Source: Chachezhania sediminis (GTDB taxonomy: Bacteria; Pseudomonadota; Alphaproteobacteria; Rhodobacterales; Rhodobacteraceae). From it: 64,000 bases of DNA. Below, piece by piece: positions 17,224 through 27,835 of the stretch (position 1 is its first letter; each line of letters opens with the position of its first letter). The position numbers were made by a program, and so were the translations under genes. The notes under the pieces were generated by a model that was not told the DNA's origin, searched no databases, and saw only the letters and a program-made list of their open reading frames with translations. The stretch covers positions 414,388 through 478,387 of the forward strand of contig NZ_VOPH01000004.1 in the NCBI RefSeq assembly GCF_009765275.1. The letters run 5' to 3'.

Positions 17224-19350
17224 ATGGAACTGATCATCCTCTTCGCTCCCCTGATCGGCTCGCTGATCTGCGGCTTCGGCTGGCGGGTCATCGGCGAGAA
17301 AGCCGGCATGGTGATCGCGACCGGCCTGCTGTTTCTGGCGGCGCTTCTGTCGTGGATCGTGTTCCTGTCCTTCGACGGCACGACCCAGATCATCACGATC
17401 ATGCGGTTCATCGAAAGCGGTTCCTTGTCGACTGACTGGGCGATCCGCCTGGACCGGCTGACGGCGATCATGCTGATCGTGGTCACCACGGTCTCCAGCT
17501 TGGTGCACCTCTATTCCTGGGGCTACATGGCCGACGATCCCCAGTTCCCGGACGTGAAGTACAAGGCGCGCTTCTTCAGCTACCTGTCGTTCTTCACCTT
17601 CGCGATGCTGGCGCTGGTCACCTCGGACAACCTGGTTCAGATGTTCTTCGGCTGGGAAGGCGTGGGCGTCGCGTCCTATCTGCTGATCGGCTTCTACTAC
17701 AAGAAACAGTCGGCGGGTGCCGCGGCCATGAAGGCCTTTGTCGTCAACAGGGTCGGTGACTTCGGTTTCGCTCTGGGCATCTTCGCGCTGTTCTTCCTGT
17801 CGGACAGCATCGACTTCTCGGTCATCTTTGCCGACATGCCGACGATTGCGGAAACCCGGCTTCATTTCCTGTGGACCGACTGGAACGCGGCAGAGGTCTG
17901 TGCCTTGCTGCTGTTCATCGGTGCCATGGGCAAGTCGGCCCAGCTTTTCCTGCACACCTGGCTGCCGGACGCCATGGAAGGCCCGACCCCGGTGTCGGCG
18001 CTGATCCACGCCGCCACGATGGTGACGGCCGGCGTCTTCCTGGTCTGCCGGATGTCGCCGCTGTACGAATTCGCACCTGACGTGAAGCTGTTCATCGCGG
18101 TCCTGGGCGGCACCACCGCCTTCTTCGCGGCGACCATCGGTCTGGTGCAGAACGACATCAAGCGCGTCATCGCCTATTCGACCTGTTCCCAGCTGGGCTA
18201 TATGTTCGCCGCGGCCGGGTCGGGCGTCTATTCGGTGGCGATGTTCCATCTGCTGACGCACGCCTTCTTCAAGGCGCTGCTGTTCCTTTGCGCCGGTTCG
18301 GTCATCACCGCGATGCACCACGAACAGGACATGCGGAACTATGGCGCTCTGCGGAAGAAAGTGCCCTTTACCTTCTGGGCGATGATGTTCGGTACGCTGG
18401 CCATCACGGGCGTGGGCATTCCGTTCACGGACATCGGCTTTGCCGGCTACCAATCCAAGGACGCGATCATCGAATCCACCTGGGGCGCGGGCAACATGTA
18501 CGCCTTCTGGATGACGGTCATCGCCGCTGCGCTGACGGCCTTCTATTCCTGGCGGCTGGTGTTCATGACTTTCTACGGCAAGCCGCGCGGCGACCGTCAT
18601 GCGCATGACCATGCCCATGAAAGCCCGCTGAACATGCTGATCCCGCTGGGGGTCCTGTCCCTGGGGGCGATCTTCTCGGGCATGATCTTCCTGAACAGCT
18701 TCTTCGGTCATACCGACCAGGTTGCCAAGTTCATGGGCATCCCCGTGGCCGAAGCGTCGGCGGTTGCCGGCGGCGATCATGCCGCTGCGGATACCGGCCA
18801 TGGCGAGACCGACAGCCATGCCACGGCCGAGGCAGGTCATGGAGAGGCGGCGGAAGGCGATCACGGTGCGGGCCACATGGTCTTTGCCGGCACGCCGGGC
18901 GAGGGGGCGATCTATATCGCGCCGGACAACCACGCGCTGGAACGGGCGCACGAAATCCCGTGGCTGTTGAAGTTGTCGCCGACGATCGCGATGCTGCTCG
19001 GCCTGGCGATGGCTTACCTGTTCTACATCGTGAACCCGAAACTGCCGGTCCGCCTGGCGCAAAGCCAACCGGCCATCTACCAGTTCCTGCTGAACAAGTG
19101 GTACTTCGACGAGATCTACAACGTGATCTTCGTCAAGCCCGTGCTGCTGCTTGGCAAACTGTTCTGGAAGCGGGGTGACGGGTCTGTCATCAACGGCTTC
19201 CTGAACTGGCTGGCCATGGGCGTGGTGCCGTTCTTCACCCGCCTCGCAGGCCGGGCGCAATCCGGCTACATCTTTACTTACGCCTTCTGGATGGTGCTCG
19301 GGCTTGCATTCCTGTTCACCTGGATGTCGCTCAGCGGAGGGGCGCACTGA
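17224..19350 (+). CDS. nuoL: NADH-quinone oxidoreductase subunit L
   Basis: A 708-residue ND5-type antiporter-like subunit, the distal proton pump with the lateral helix. Key residues are in [20 protein letters not shown] (helix 5 glutamate), [24 protein letters not shown] (helix 7 lysine) and [20 protein letters not shown] (helix 8). Between residues about 455 and 575 there is a hydrophilic insertion rich in histidine and acidic residues ([10 protein letters not shown], then repeated GHGE and DHGAGH). E. coli NuoL (613 residues) lacks it; such inserts occur in Rhodobacterales. The last hydrophobic helices follow. Stop and nuoM start share one base region (ATG 19350 on TGATG). Confidence 0.97.
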   Translation: MELIILFAPLIGSLICGFGWRVIGEKAGMVIATGLLFLAALLSWIVFLSFDGTTQIITIMRFIESGSLSTDWAIRLDRLTAIMLIVVTTVSSLVHLYSWGYMADDPQFPDVKYKARFFSYLSFFTFAMLALVTSDNLVQMFFGWEGVGVASYLLIGFYYKKQSAGAAAMKAFVVNRVGDFGFALGIFALFFLSDSIDFSVIFADMPTIAETRLHFLWTDWNAAEVCALLLFIGAMGKSAQLFLHTWLPDAMEGPTPVSALIHAATMVTAGVFLVCRMSPLYEFAPDVKLFIAVLGGTTAFFAATIGLVQNDIKRVIAYSTCSQLGYMFAAAGSGVYSVAMFHLLTHAFFKALLFLCAGSVITAMHHEQDMRNYGALRKKVPFTFWAMMFGTLAITGVGIPFTDIGFAGYQSKDAIIESTWGAGNMYAFWMTVIAAALTAFYSWRLVFMTFYGKPRGDRHAHDHAHESPLNMLIPLGVLSLGAIFSGMIFLNSFFGHTDQVAKFMGIPVAEASAVAGGDHAAADTGHGETDSHATAEAGHGEAAEGDHGAGHMVFAGTPGEGAIYIAPDNHALERAHEIPWLLKLSPTIAMLLGLAMAYLFYIVNPKLPVRLAQSQPAIYQFLLNKWYFDEIYNVIFVKPVLLLGKLFWKRGDGSVINGFLNWLAMGVVPFFTRLAGRAQSGYIFTYAFWMVLGLAFLFTWMSLSGGAH

Positions 19351-20897
19351 TGCTGACGGACTCGATCCTTTCCATCGTCACCTTCATCCCGATGGTGGCG
19401 GCCGTGATCCTCGCTGTGGTCCAGCGCGGCACGGACGAGGCTGCGCAGCAACTGGCCAAGTACTACGCGCTCTTCACCACCACGGTCACTTTCCTGGTCT
19501 CGCTGGGCATCCTGTTCCAGTTCGACCCGTCCAACACCGGCTTCCAGATGGTGGAAGAGGGCGAGTGGCTGATGGGCCTGACCTACAAGATGGGCGTCGA
19601 CGGGATCTCCGTTCTGTTCGTCCTTCTGACCACCTTCATCATGCCGCTGGTCATCCTGTGCAGCTGGGAAGTGAAGACCCGGGTCAAGGAATACATGATC
19701 GCCTTCCTGCTGCTTGAATCGCTGATGCTTGGCGTGTTCATGTCGCTGGACCTGGTGCTGTTCTACCTGTTCTTCGAGGCCGGCCTGATCCCGATGTTCC
19801 TGATCATCGGCATCTGGGGCGGGGCGGACCGTGTCTATGCCTCGTTCAAGTTCTTCCTCTACACCTTCTTCGGCTCGGTCCTGATGCTGGTGGCCATGGT
19901 GACGATGTATTCGATCTCCGGCACCACCGACATTCCGACCCTGATGGGCTGGCAGTTCGCCAGCGACTCCTTCAGCGTGCTTGGCATCCATGTCATTGGC
20001 GGCCTGCAGACCTTGCTGTTCCTGGCCTTCTTCGCCAGCTTCGCGGTGAAGATGCCGATGTGGCCAGTCCACACCTGGCTGCCCGACGCCCACGTTCAGG
20101 CGCCGACCGCGGGTTCCGTGGTTCTGGCTGCCATCCTTCTGAAGATGGGCGGCTACGGCTTCCTGCGCTTCTCGCTGCCGATGTTCCCGGTGGGCGCGGA
20201 CGTCATGGCCCCGGTCGTCCTATGGATGAGCGCTATTGCCATCGTGTACACCTCGCTGGTGGCGCTGGTGCAGGAAGACATGAAGAAGCTGATCGCCTAT
20301 TCGTCCGTCGCGCACATGGGCTTCGTCACCATGGGCATCTTTGCGGCGAACGAGCAGGGGATCGACGGCGCCATCTTCCAGATGCTCAGCCACGGCTTCA
20401 TCTCGGCGGCGCTCTTCCTTTGCGTCGGCGTCATCTATGACCGGATGCACACGCGCGAGATCACGGCCTATGGCGGCCTGGTGAACAGGATGCCGGCTTA
20501 TGCGACCGTCTTCCTGTTCTTCACCATGGGCAATGTGGGCCTGCCGGGCACGTCCGGGTTCGTCGGCGAATTCCTGACGATGATGGGCACCTTCCAGGTC
20601 AACACCTGGGTCGTCTTCGTGGCGGCATCGGGCGTGATTTTCTCGGCTGCCTATGCCCTGTGGCTTTACCGTCGGGTCGCGATGGGCGACCTGATCAAGG
20701 AAAGCCTGAAGACCATTACCGACATGACCCCGCGCGAGAAGTTCATCTTCACTCCGCTTGTCGTCATGACCCTTTTGCTGGGCGTCTATCCGTCGCTGAT
20801 CACCGACCTGATCGGGCCCTCGACGGCGGCGCTGGTCCAGCACTATGACACCGCGCTGGAAGCGGCGAAGACCGCGACCCAGATCGCATCCCACTAA
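19350..20897 (+). CDS. nuoM: NADH-quinone oxidoreductase subunit M
   Basis: A 515-residue ND4-type antiporter-like subunit with about 14 helices. Family marks are [21 protein letters not shown] (helix 5 glutamate), [22 protein letters not shown] (helix 7 lysine) and [19 protein letters not shown] (helix 8). The start ATG 19350 shares its A with the last base of the nuoL stop. It ends 15 bases before nuoN with AAGGAG in the gap. Confidence 0.97.
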   Translation: MLTDSILSIVTFIPMVAAVILAVVQRGTDEAAQQLAKYYALFTTTVTFLVSLGILFQFDPSNTGFQMVEEGEWLMGLTYKMGVDGISVLFVLLTTFIMPLVILCSWEVKTRVKEYMIAFLLLESLMLGVFMSLDLVLFYLFFEAGLIPMFLIIGIWGGADRVYASFKFFLYTFFGSVLMLVAMVTMYSISGTTDIPTLMGWQFASDSFSVLGIHVIGGLQTLLFLAFFASFAVKMPMWPVHTWLPDAHVQAPTAGSVVLAAILLKMGGYGFLRFSLPMFPVGADVMAPVVLWMSAIAIVYTSLVALVQEDMKKLIAYSSVAHMGFVTMGIFAANEQGIDGAIFQMLSHGFISAALFLCVGVIYDRMHTREITAYGGLVNRMPAYATVFLFFTMGNVGLPGTSGFVGEFLTMMGTFQVNTWVVFVAASGVIFSAAYALWLYRRVAMGDLIKESLKTITDMTPREKFIFTPLVVMTLLLGVYPSLITDLIGPSTAALVQHYDTALEAAKTATQIASH

Positions 20898-20912
20898 GGA
20901 GCCAGACGCGCG

Positions 20913-22358
20913 ATGGAACCGAACCTGCAGGCCGATCTGGCCGTCATCCTTCCCGAGATCGTCCTGGCGCTCTTCGCGATGGCGGCCCTGATCGGGGCGG
21001 TCTACACGAAGAAGGACGCGCTGGCGCCGGTGCTGGTCTGGCTGACCGCGGCGGTGATGGCGGTGCTGGCCGTATATGTCGGCGCTGTCGAATCCGGCAC
21101 GCACATGGCTTTCGGCGGCATCTTCATCGATGACGACTTTTCCCGCTTCGCGAAGTTCACGATCCTGATCGCCGCCGCGGTGGTCCTGATCATGAGCCAG
21201 GAGTACATGTCGAAGCACGGGCTGCTGCGCTTTGAATACCCGGTGCTGATCTGCCTGGCCGCCGTTGGCATGATGGTCATGGTTTCGGCCGGCGACCTGA
21301 TGACGCTTTACATGGGGCTCGAACTGCAATCGCTGGCGCTCTACGTCGTGGCTGCGCTGCGCCGGGACAGCATCAAGTCGACCGAGGCGGGCCTGAAGTA
21401 CTTCGTTCTGGGCGCGCTGTCGTCGGGCCTGTTGCTGTTCGGTGCATCGCTGGTCTACGGCTATTCCGGGACGACGCTGTTTTCCGGCATCATCCAGACG
21501 ACACAAGACGGCGTTTCCATCGGCATGTTGTTTGGCGTGGTGCTGGTGATCTCGGGCCTGGCGTTCAAGGTTTCGGCCGTGCCGTTCCACATGTGGACGC
21601 CAGACGTCTATGAAGGCTCGCCGACGCCGGTGACCGCCTTCTTCGCAACCGCGCCGAAGATGGCCGCTATGGCGCTTTTCGCCCGCGTCCTTTACGACGC
21701 GTTCGGCGGTGCCGTAGGCGACTGGCAACAGGTGCTGGTGCTGCTGTCGGTGGCATCGATGCTGCTGGGCTCCATCGCGGCCATCGGCCAGACCGACATC
21801 AAGCGCCTGATGGCCTATTCGTCCATCGCCCACATGGGGTATGCCCTGATGGGTCTGGCCGCCGGCACCGAAGCCGGGGTCGAGGCGATGCTGGTCTACC
21901 TGGCCATTTATGTCACGATGAACGTGGGCGCCTTTGCCTTCATCCTGTCGCTGGAACGCGACGGCCAGCCGGTGACCGACATCAAGGCAATGGGCGGCAT
22001 GGGCGCACGTGATCCGGCCAAGGCCATGGCGATGCTGATCCTGCTGTTCTCGATGGGGGGTGTGCCGCCGATGCTGGGCTTCTTCGCCAAATTTGCGGTC
22101 TTCACGGCAGCCATCGAATCCGGTCTGTACTGGCTCACGGTGATCGCGGCGATCTCCTCGGTCATCGGTCTCTTCTACTACCTTCGCCTTGTTTACATCA
22201 TGTATTTCGGGGAAGAGGCCGAAGAGCTGGACCATCGCACCCAGCCCGTCCTCTGGGGGTTCCTGATGGTCTCGGCTGCGGCCATGGTCCTGGGCGTGTT
22301 CAACATGTTCGGCGTGGACACCGCAGCAGCCGCGGCGGCGGCTACTCTTGTCCACTGA
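20913..22358 (+). CDS. nuoN: NADH-quinone oxidoreductase subunit N
   Basis: A 481-residue ND2-type antiporter-like subunit, the last structural gene of the operon. Recognisable stretches are [40 protein letters not shown] (helix 7 lysine) and [26 protein letters not shown] at 20896-20901 serves ATG 20913. The C-terminus is alanine-rich ([12 protein letters not shown]) and its last 11 bases overlap the TTG start of birA in another frame, which couples the two genes. Confidence 0.97.
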   Translation: MEPNLQADLAVILPEIVLALFAMAALIGAVYTKKDALAPVLVWLTAAVMAVLAVYVGAVESGTHMAFGGIFIDDDFSRFAKFTILIAAAVVLIMSQEYMSKHGLLRFEYPVLICLAAVGMMVMVSAGDLMTLYMGLELQSLALYVVAALRRDSIKSTEAGLKYFVLGALSSGLLLFGASLVYGYSGTTLFSGIIQTTQDGVSIGMLFGVVLVISGLAFKVSAVPFHMWTPDVYEGSPTPVTAFFATAPKMAAMALFARVLYDAFGGAVGDWQQVLVLLSVASMLLGSIAAIGQTDIKRLMAYSSIAHMGYALMGLAAGTEAGVEAMLVYLAIYVTMNVGAFAFILSLERDGQPVTDIKAMGGMGARDPAKAMAMLILLFSMGGVPPMLGFFAKFAVFTAAIESGLYWLTVIAAISSVIGLFYYLRLVYIMYFGEEAEELDHRTQPVLWGFLMVSAAAMVLGVFNMFGVDTAAAAAAATLVH

Positions 22359-23103
22359 GGACTGGCCCACGGGCTACGACCGCCGTGTCCTGCACGAGGT
22401 CGACAGCACATTGAGCGAGGCGGCCCGCGTGGCCGCCACGCTGGACCGGCCGACCTGGATCCTGGCGCATCGTCAGACCGCGGCCCGGGGCCGGCGCGGG
22501 CGCGCCTGGTCGACGCCGGTCGGCAACTTTGCCGCCACCCTGATCCTGACCCCGTCCGAACCCGCCGGCGATGTGGCGCTGCGCAGCTTTGTGACCGCGC
22601 TGGCACTCTACGATGCCGTGGCCGAGGTGGTGGGATCCGACACGGGCCTGCGGCTGAAATGGCCCAATGACGTGCTTCTGAACGGTGGCAAGCTGGCGGG
22701 CATCCTTCTGGAAAGCAGCGGGCTTGGAACGAAAGTCACGCATCTGTTCATTGGGATCGGGGTGAACCTCGCCTCTGCCCCGCAACCGTCCGAGGTGGAA
22801 GCGCGCGCCCTGCGGCCCGTGTCCCTTCTGGGAGAAGCGGGCGTGGACATCGGCGCGGAAGCCTTCCTTGACGCGCTGGCCCAGTCCTATGCACGGCAAG
22901 AGGCGCGCTTTGTCGCCGAAGGCTTTGCCCCGATCCGAGCGGCGTGGCTGGCCCGCGCCGCGAAGCTGGGAGAAGTCATCACCGCGCGTACCGGCAAGGA
23001 CGAAATCATCGGCCGGTTCGACACGGTGGACGAGCAGGGCAACCTTGTTCTATCCACGCTCGGCGGTCGCAGGGCGATCCCGGCGGCCGAGGTCTTTTTC
23101 TGA
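22348..23103 (+). CDS. birA: Biotin-[acetyl-CoA-carboxylase] ligase
   Basis: A 251-residue biotin-protein ligase that makes biotinyl-AMP and attaches biotin to carboxylase lysines. It lacks the N-terminal DNA-binding domain of E. coli BirA, so it is a class I enzyme and not a biotin repressor. The biotinyl-AMP loop is [14 protein letters not shown] near residue 50, followed by [18 protein letters not shown] near residue 105. The start is TTG 22348 inside the nuoN end; no better in-frame start exists. birA downstream of nuoN is a known Rhodobacterales arrangement. Its likely clients in this window include MccA at 883-2835. Confidence 0.94.
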   Translation: MSTEDWPTGYDRRVLHEVDSTLSEAARVAATLDRPTWILAHRQTAARGRRGRAWSTPVGNFAATLILTPSEPAGDVALRSFVTALALYDAVAEVVGSDTGLRLKWPNDVLLNGGKLAGILLESSGLGTKVTHLFIGIGVNLASAPQPSEVEARALRPVSLLGEAGVDIGAEAFLDALAQSYARQEARFVAEGFAPIRAAWLARAAKLGEVITARTGKDEIIGRFDTVDEQGNLVLSTLGGRRAIPAAEVFF

Positions 23104-23133
23104 CCGCATAACTGATTTTGGGGGGAGGGAGCG

Positions 23134-23907
23134 ATGCTCCTGGCCATCGACTGTGGCAATACGAACACCGTGTTCTCAATCTGGGACGGCGAGACGTTCC
23201 TCGCGACTTGGCGGACATCGACCGACGGCAGGCGGACGGCGGACCAGTACTATGTCTGGTTCTCGGCCTTGCTGCAGCTTCATAAGATCGAGGCGCAGAT
23301 CTCGGACGTGATCGTGTCGTCGACGGTGCCGCGGGTGGTTTTCAACCTGCGCGTCTTCGCCGACCGTTATTATCACACGCGCCCCCTTGTGGTCGGCAAG
23401 CCGGACTGCCATTTGCCGATAGACGTCCGCGTCGATACCGGAACGGCCGTTGGGCCGGACCGGCTGGTCAACACGGTGGCGGCCTATGACCTCTTCGGCG
23501 GCGATGCGATCGTCGTCGATTTCGGCACCGCCACCACCTTCGACGTGGTGGGCAATGACGGCGCCTATGTGGGGGGCGTGATCGCGCCGGGTGTGAACCT
23601 GTCGCTGGAAGCGCTGCACATGGCGGCGGCCGCGTTGCCGCATGTCGATATTTCGAAGCCCCAGCGCGTGGTGGGCACCAATACGGTGGCCTGCATGCAG
23701 TCGGGGATCTTCTGGGGCTATATCGGCCTCGTTCGCGAAATCTGCGCGCGCATCAAGGCCGAACGAGACCGGCCGATGCGTGTCATAGCTACAGGCGGGC
23801 TGGCGCCGCTCTTCCAGCAAAGTGTCGATCTGTTCGACGAATTCGTGGACGACCTGACGATGCACGGACTGTCCGTGATCCACAGGTACAACAAGGAAAC
23901 GACCTGA
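23134..23907 (+). CDS. coaX: Type III pantothenate kinase
   Basis: A 257-residue kinase for the first step of coenzyme A synthesis. The ASKHA-fold phosphate loop LLAIDCGNTNTVFSIWDG is at the N-terminus with the catalytic aspartate Asp6. The second domain has DTGTAVGPDRLVNT and IVVDFGTATTFDVV near residue 125. Type III enzymes have no CoA feedback site and need a monovalent cation. GGGAGGGAGCG precedes ATG 23134. RNase J follows by 4 bases, a common pairing in alphaproteobacteria. Confidence 0.96.
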   Translation: MLLAIDCGNTNTVFSIWDGETFLATWRTSTDGRRTADQYYVWFSALLQLHKIEAQISDVIVSSTVPRVVFNLRVFADRYYHTRPLVVGKPDCHLPIDVRVDTGTAVGPDRLVNTVAAYDLFGGDAIVVDFGTATTFDVVGNDGAYVGGVIAPGVNLSLEALHMAAAALPHVDISKPQRVVGTNTVACMQSGIFWGYIGLVREICARIKAERDRPMRVIATGGLAPLFQQSVDLFDEFVDDLTMHGLSVIHRYNKETT

Positions 23908-23911
23908 CTTA

Positions 23912-25582
23912 ATGACTGATGAAAACCGACTGATCTACCTGCCCCTGGGCGGGGCCGGCGAGATCGGCATGAACGCCTATGTCTACGGCTATGGCAAACC
24001 GGGCAAGGGACGCCTGATCCTCGTCGACCTGGGGATCACCTTTCCCGACATGGACACGACCCCGGGGGTCGAACAGATCCTGCCCGATATCGCTTGGCTG
24101 AAGGAACGCCGCGACCGGCTGGACGCGATCTTCATCACCCACGCACACGAAGACCATGTGGGCGCGCTGGCGCATCTCTATGCCGATCTCGACGTACCGG
24201 TCTATGCCCGTGCCTTCACGGCCAACATCGCCCGCCGCAAGATGGACGAACAGGGCCATCCGGAAAGCGCCGTTCATGTCGTCGATCCCTGGCCGCACCA
24301 GGTGAAGGCGGGCCCGTTCCGGGTGGGCTTCCTGCCGATCGCGCATTCGATTCCCGAAAGCGCCGGTCTGGTCATCGACACGCCGAAAGGTCGCCTGATC
24401 CATTCCGGCGATTTCAAGCTCGACCCCGAACCGGTGGTGGGCGAAGCCTTCGATCCCGATCTCTGGGCTTCGGTCGCGGCGCTTGGCGTTCACGCGCTGA
24501 TGTGCGATTCCACCAACGTCTTTTCGCCCAGTCCGGGCCGGTCGGAATCTGAACTGTCCGGTCCCATCCAGGACCTGCTGGCCGACGCGCCCGGCATGGT
24601 CGTGGCCACGACTTTTGCCTCGAACATCGCGCGCCTGGTGACCATCGCCGAGGCTGCGCAGAAGGTCGGCCGGTCCGTCGTCCTTCTGGGCCGTGCCATG
24701 CGCCGCATGGTTGAGGCCGCGGTCGAAACCGGCATCCTGACCGATTTCCCGGGCGTCGTCAGCCCGGAAGACGCGGCCCAGATTCCCCGCGAAAATCTGC
24801 TGGTGCTGGCCACCGGCAGCCAGGGCGAACGCCGCGCGGCCTCGGCCCAACTGGCCCGCGGCAAGTTCCTCGGGATCGAGATGAAGGCGGGGGACACGTT
24901 CCTGTTTTCGTCCAAGACCATCCCTGGCAACGAACGCGACGTGATCCGGATCATGAACCAGTTGTCGGAACGCGGCATCGACGTCGTGGACGACAGCGGC
25001 GGCCGCTACCACGTCTCGGGCCACGCGAACCGGCCCGACCTGCAGCGGCTCCATTCCATCGTGAAGCCGAAGATGATCATCCCGATGCACGGTGAACACC
25101 GCCACCTGCGGGAACATGTGAAACTGGCGGAAGAGGCCGGCTTTGCCTCGGCCATCGCGGTCAACGGCACCATGCTGGATCTGACCGGCGACACGCCGCA
25201 GGTGCTGGAGCTGCTGGAAGCCGGGCGCACCTATGTCGACGGTTCGGTCAAGATCGGCGCCTTCGACGGCATCGTCCGCGACCGGATCCGGATGGCGCTG
25301 AACGGCCACGTGACGGTGAACATCATCATCGACGAGGAAAACCGCCTGCTGGGGGATCCCTGGTGCGAACCGATGGGCCTGCCGCCGAAAGGCCAGTCCC
25401 GAAAGCCCGTGGCAGACCGGATCGAAAAGGAGCTGTCCTCCTTTTTTGCCCGCGCCGACCGCAAGCTGATGAAGGACGACGGCAAGATCGACGATGCGAT
25501 CCGCCGTATCGCGCGGCAGACCGCCAATAGTGAAATCGGCAAGAAGCCCGAAGTCACCGTCATCATCTCGCGCCTGGAATAG
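23912..25582 (+). CDS. rnj: Ribonuclease J
   Basis: A 556-residue metallo-beta-lactamase/beta-CASP RNase with 5'-exonuclease and endonuclease activity in RNA turnover and rRNA maturation. The zinc motif is HAHEDHVGAL with His77, His79, Asp81 and His82; a second ligand motif HSIPESAGLV and the aspartate in IHSGDFKLD follow. The beta-CASP domain (residues about 210-360) contains CDSTNVFSPSPGRSE, and PMHGEHRHLREH is motif B/C. A C-terminal domain follows residue 450. It ends in a convergent gap with the DEAD-box helicase that holds the repeat/hairpin at 25596-25644. RNase J and DEAD-box helicases are frequent degradosome partners, but here they are convergent, not co-transcribed. Confidence 0.95.
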   Translation: MTDENRLIYLPLGGAGEIGMNAYVYGYGKPGKGRLILVDLGITFPDMDTTPGVEQILPDIAWLKERRDRLDAIFITHAHEDHVGALAHLYADLDVPVYARAFTANIARRKMDEQGHPESAVHVVDPWPHQVKAGPFRVGFLPIAHSIPESAGLVIDTPKGRLIHSGDFKLDPEPVVGEAFDPDLWASVAALGVHALMCDSTNVFSPSPGRSESELSGPIQDLLADAPGMVVATTFASNIARLVTIAEAAQKVGRSVVLLGRAMRRMVEAAVETGILTDFPGVVSPEDAAQIPRENLLVLATGSQGERRAASAQLARGKFLGIEMKAGDTFLFSSKTIPGNERDVIRIMNQLSERGIDVVDDSGGRYHVSGHANRPDLQRLHSIVKPKMIIPMHGEHRHLREHVKLAEEAGFASAIAVNGTMLDLTGDTPQVLELLEAGRTYVDGSVKIGAFDGIVRDRIRMALNGHVTVNIIIDEENRLLGDPWCEPMGLPPKGQSRKPVADRIEKELSSFFARADRKLMKDDGKIDDAIRRIARQTANSEIGKKPEVTVIISRLE

Positions 25583-25936
25583 CGCGCGCGCCGCCACTTC
25601 TTTGATCTTCAAATATCTCGGGGGGCCGGGGGGCAGCGCCCCCCGTCTGCCCGGGACGCGTGGCGGTCGGCTGGGTTCCGACAGAACCGGTCAGGCCTTC
25701 CGGCGTCGGGTTATCCGACCGCATCAAGAAGCGGCCGGCGCCGCACTCCGTCAAAAGTTCTTCATGTTCTTGAAAAACAGATCGCCGGCGGCTGGTCGCG
25801 CGTGCCCGGATGCGGGCGACAGGACCGTCGTTCGACGGGCGGTCGGCGGTTATGGGGGCGCCGGAGGCGCCCTTCGGGCGATCTCGGGCGGATCCGGCAA
25901 TCGGCAATGCGATGGCGCGCCGGATCCGACATTTCC
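25583..25936. other. Convergent intergenic region, no gene seen
   Basis: 354 bases between rnj and the helicase stop. The first 60 bases hold repeat copy B and its GC hairpin. The rest is GC-rich with CTTGAAAAACAG-like A-runs near 25765 but no ORF with start, ribosome site and coding bias that I can support. Confidence 0.5.
25596..25650 (-). repeat. Dispersed repeat copy B with GC hairpin
   Basis: Read on the minus strand the core is CCCGAGATATTTGAAGATC then AAAGAAGTGG. It is nearly identical to copy C at 37408-37473. Next to it GGGGGGC (25628-25634) and GCCCCCC (25638-25644) form a 7-bp stem with an AGC loop. The element lies between two convergent genes, consistent with a bidirectional terminator. 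Confidence 0.65.
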
Positions 25937-27451
25937 TCAGCTGGCGCGGCGTTCGTCGAAGCTCAGCGCGATGAAGCTGGGCATGTGATCGCCCATGCCC
26001 ACCACGGGACCGCCACTTCCGCCATCGGACTTTCGTCCCCGGCCACTCGAGGACCGCGACCTGCTGTCGGACCCCGACGCGGCCTTCTCGGACGGTTTTT
26101 CGACCGTCTCTTCGACGCTCTTGTCCGATCCCCTGACCTGGCTTTTGTCGGAGCGCTTGTCCGACCCTTTCTCCGAACCCCTGTCCGAACCCTTGTCCGA
26201 AGACCCGCGCGACGAACCCGAGGCACGGGTCCGCGTGCGCGACCGGCCGCTGCCGGAGGTCGAGGTTTCTGCCTCTTCCGTCTCGGTCTCCGGGGCGGAG
26301 CTCTTCAGCGGGTTCTCGATCCGCGGGATTTCCTTCTGGATCAGGGCTTCCACCTGGGCCATGTTCTTCTCGTCGCGCGTGGCACAGATCATCATCGCCT
26401 TGCCTTCGCGGCCGGCGCGGCCTGTGCGGCCGATCCGGTGCACATAGTCCTCGGCATGGCTGGGCACGTCGAAGTTGAAGACGTGGCTGACGCTGGGGAC
26501 GTCCAGGCCGCGGGCGGCGACGTCGGATGCCACCAGGAACCGCAGTGTCCCTTCGCGGAAACCGTCGAGTGTCCGGGTCCGCTGGCTCTGGTCCAGGTCG
26601 CCATGGATCGGCGCCGCGTCATATCCGTATTTCTTCAGCGACTTGGCGACGATATCTACGTCCGTCTTGCGGTTGCAGAAGATGATCGCATTGGTGCACT
26701 TGTCGCCTTCGGCGTCGATCAGTGCACGCAGCAGGTTGCGTTTTTCCGACCCTTCGCGGTCGCGGCGCGAGCCCTTGAAAAGCACGACCGACTGTTCGAT
26801 CGTTTCCGATGCGGTGGCCTGACGGGCGACCTCGATGCGTTCGGGTGCGGACAGGAAGGTGTTGGTGATACGCTCGATCTCTGGCGCCATGGTGGCCGAG
26901 AAGAAGAGTGTCTGCCGGGTGAAGGGCGTCAGCGAGAAGATGCGTTCGATGTCGGGGATGAACCCCATGTCCAGCATCCGGTCGGCTTCGTCCACGACCA
27001 TGATCTGCACGCCGGTCAACAGCAGCTTGCCGCGTTCGAAATGGTCCAGCAGGCGGCCGGGCGTGGCGATCAGAACGTCGACGCCGCGATCAATCAGTGC
27101 GTCCTGTTCCTTGAACGAAACGCCGCCGATCAGCAGCGCCTTCGTCAGCTTCAGGTATTTGGTGTAGGTGTCGAAGTTTTCCGCCACCTGGGCCGCCAGT
27201 TCGCGGGTAGGGCAGAGCACGAGGCTGCGCGGCATGCGCGCCCGGGCGCGGCCCTGGGCCAGCCGGGTGATCATCGGCAGCGTGAAGGACGCCGTCTTGC
27301 CGGTGCCGGTCTGGGCGATGCCCAGCACGTCGCGGCCTTCCAGGGCGGGCGGAATGGCCCCGGCCTGGATCGGTGTCGGCGTTTCATAGCCTGCGTCGGC
27401 GACAGCCTGCAGGACCTTCGGATTGAGGTTCAGATCAGAGAACTTGGTCAT
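25937..27451 (-). CDS. DEAD-box RNA helicase, RhlE-like
   Basis: A 504-residue ATP-dependent RNA helicase. Motifs in order: Q motif GYETPTPIQ, Walker A AQTGTGKTASF near residue 50, PTRELAAQ, the DEAD box VVDEADRMLD near residue 150, SAT in FFSATM near residue 181, and motifs V and VI (VASDVAARGLDVP, HRIGRTGRAGREG). The catalytic core ends near residue 385. A low-complexity tail follows, rich in serine, lysine, aspartate and arginine with repeated GSDK/GSDR/GSEK units, and closes MPSFIALSFDERRAS. I place the start at MTKFSDL (27451) because upstream residues are non-family. Such tails bind RNA. The 384-base upstream gap may hold a structured leader, as in cold-shock helicases. Confidence 0.94.
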   Translation of the reverse strand: MTKFSDLNLNPKVLQAVADAGYETPTPIQAGAIPPALEGRDVLGIAQTGTGKTASFTLPMITRLAQGRARARMPRSLVLCPTRELAAQVAENFDTYTKYLKLTKALLIGGVSFKEQDALIDRGVDVLIATPGRLLDHFERGKLLLTGVQIMVVDEADRMLDMGFIPDIERIFSLTPFTRQTLFFSATMAPEIERITNTFLSAPERIEVARQATASETIEQSVVLFKGSRRDREGSEKRNLLRALIDAEGDKCTNAIIFCNRKTDVDIVAKSLKKYGYDAAPIHGDLDQSQRTRTLDGFREGTLRFLVASDVAARGLDVPSVSHVFNFDVPSHAEDYVHRIGRTGRAGREGKAMMICATRDEKNMAQVEALIQKEIPRIENPLKSSAPETETEEAETSTSGSGRSRTRTRASGSSRGSSDKGSDRGSEKGSDKRSDKSQVRGSDKSVEETVEKPSEKAASGSDSRSRSSSGRGRKSDGGSGGPVVGMGDHMPSFIALSFDERRAS

Positions 27452-27835
27452 ATGTGTCCGTTGCTTGCGGACACTGACTTGGCCCGCACGTCTGGGTTCA
27501 TGCCGACCCGGATGGCCGCGGCGGAGCGCCGGCTTGTGCACATGTGGCCGGGCCATAGCAAATTGTGGCGCCGGGGTCAAATCCGCGTGTACTTGCCGGG
27601 GGGCCGCATTCCGGCGGATCGGGGGCGTTGCCGCGCCGAAAGTTCACCTTGCGGCGTTTTCAGATTGAAGGAGCCCCTGGGAGAGAGCCACGATGGTTCA
27701 CGCTCGGCGTGCGGTGAACCGGGGCCGCTGCTTCCGCACCCCCGGGATTACTTGAGGACCGAAGACGTCAGGGGGACAGCGCTTTCCGCATCTACCGTGG
27801 TCCGGGCGGTCGGGGGGGTGCCAAGCACGCGCCGC
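27452..27835. other. Leader region of helicase with hairpin
   Basis: 384 bases between two minus-strand genes. GGTTCAC (27695-27701) and GTGAACC (27714-27720) form a 7-bp perfect inverted repeat; a second GC stem-rich block follows at 27722-27747. On the plus strand a 20-codon ORF (27693-27755) has GGGAGAGAG upstream, which I do not call a gene. The region must contain the helicase promoter and probably a long structured leader. Confidence 0.4.

Noticed and set aside
27693..27755. 20-codon plus-strand ORF with GGGAGAGAG upstream in the helicase leader
   Set aside because: Very short, in a region that both neighbours read from the other strand, and its sequence is part of a hairpin; chance is more likely.
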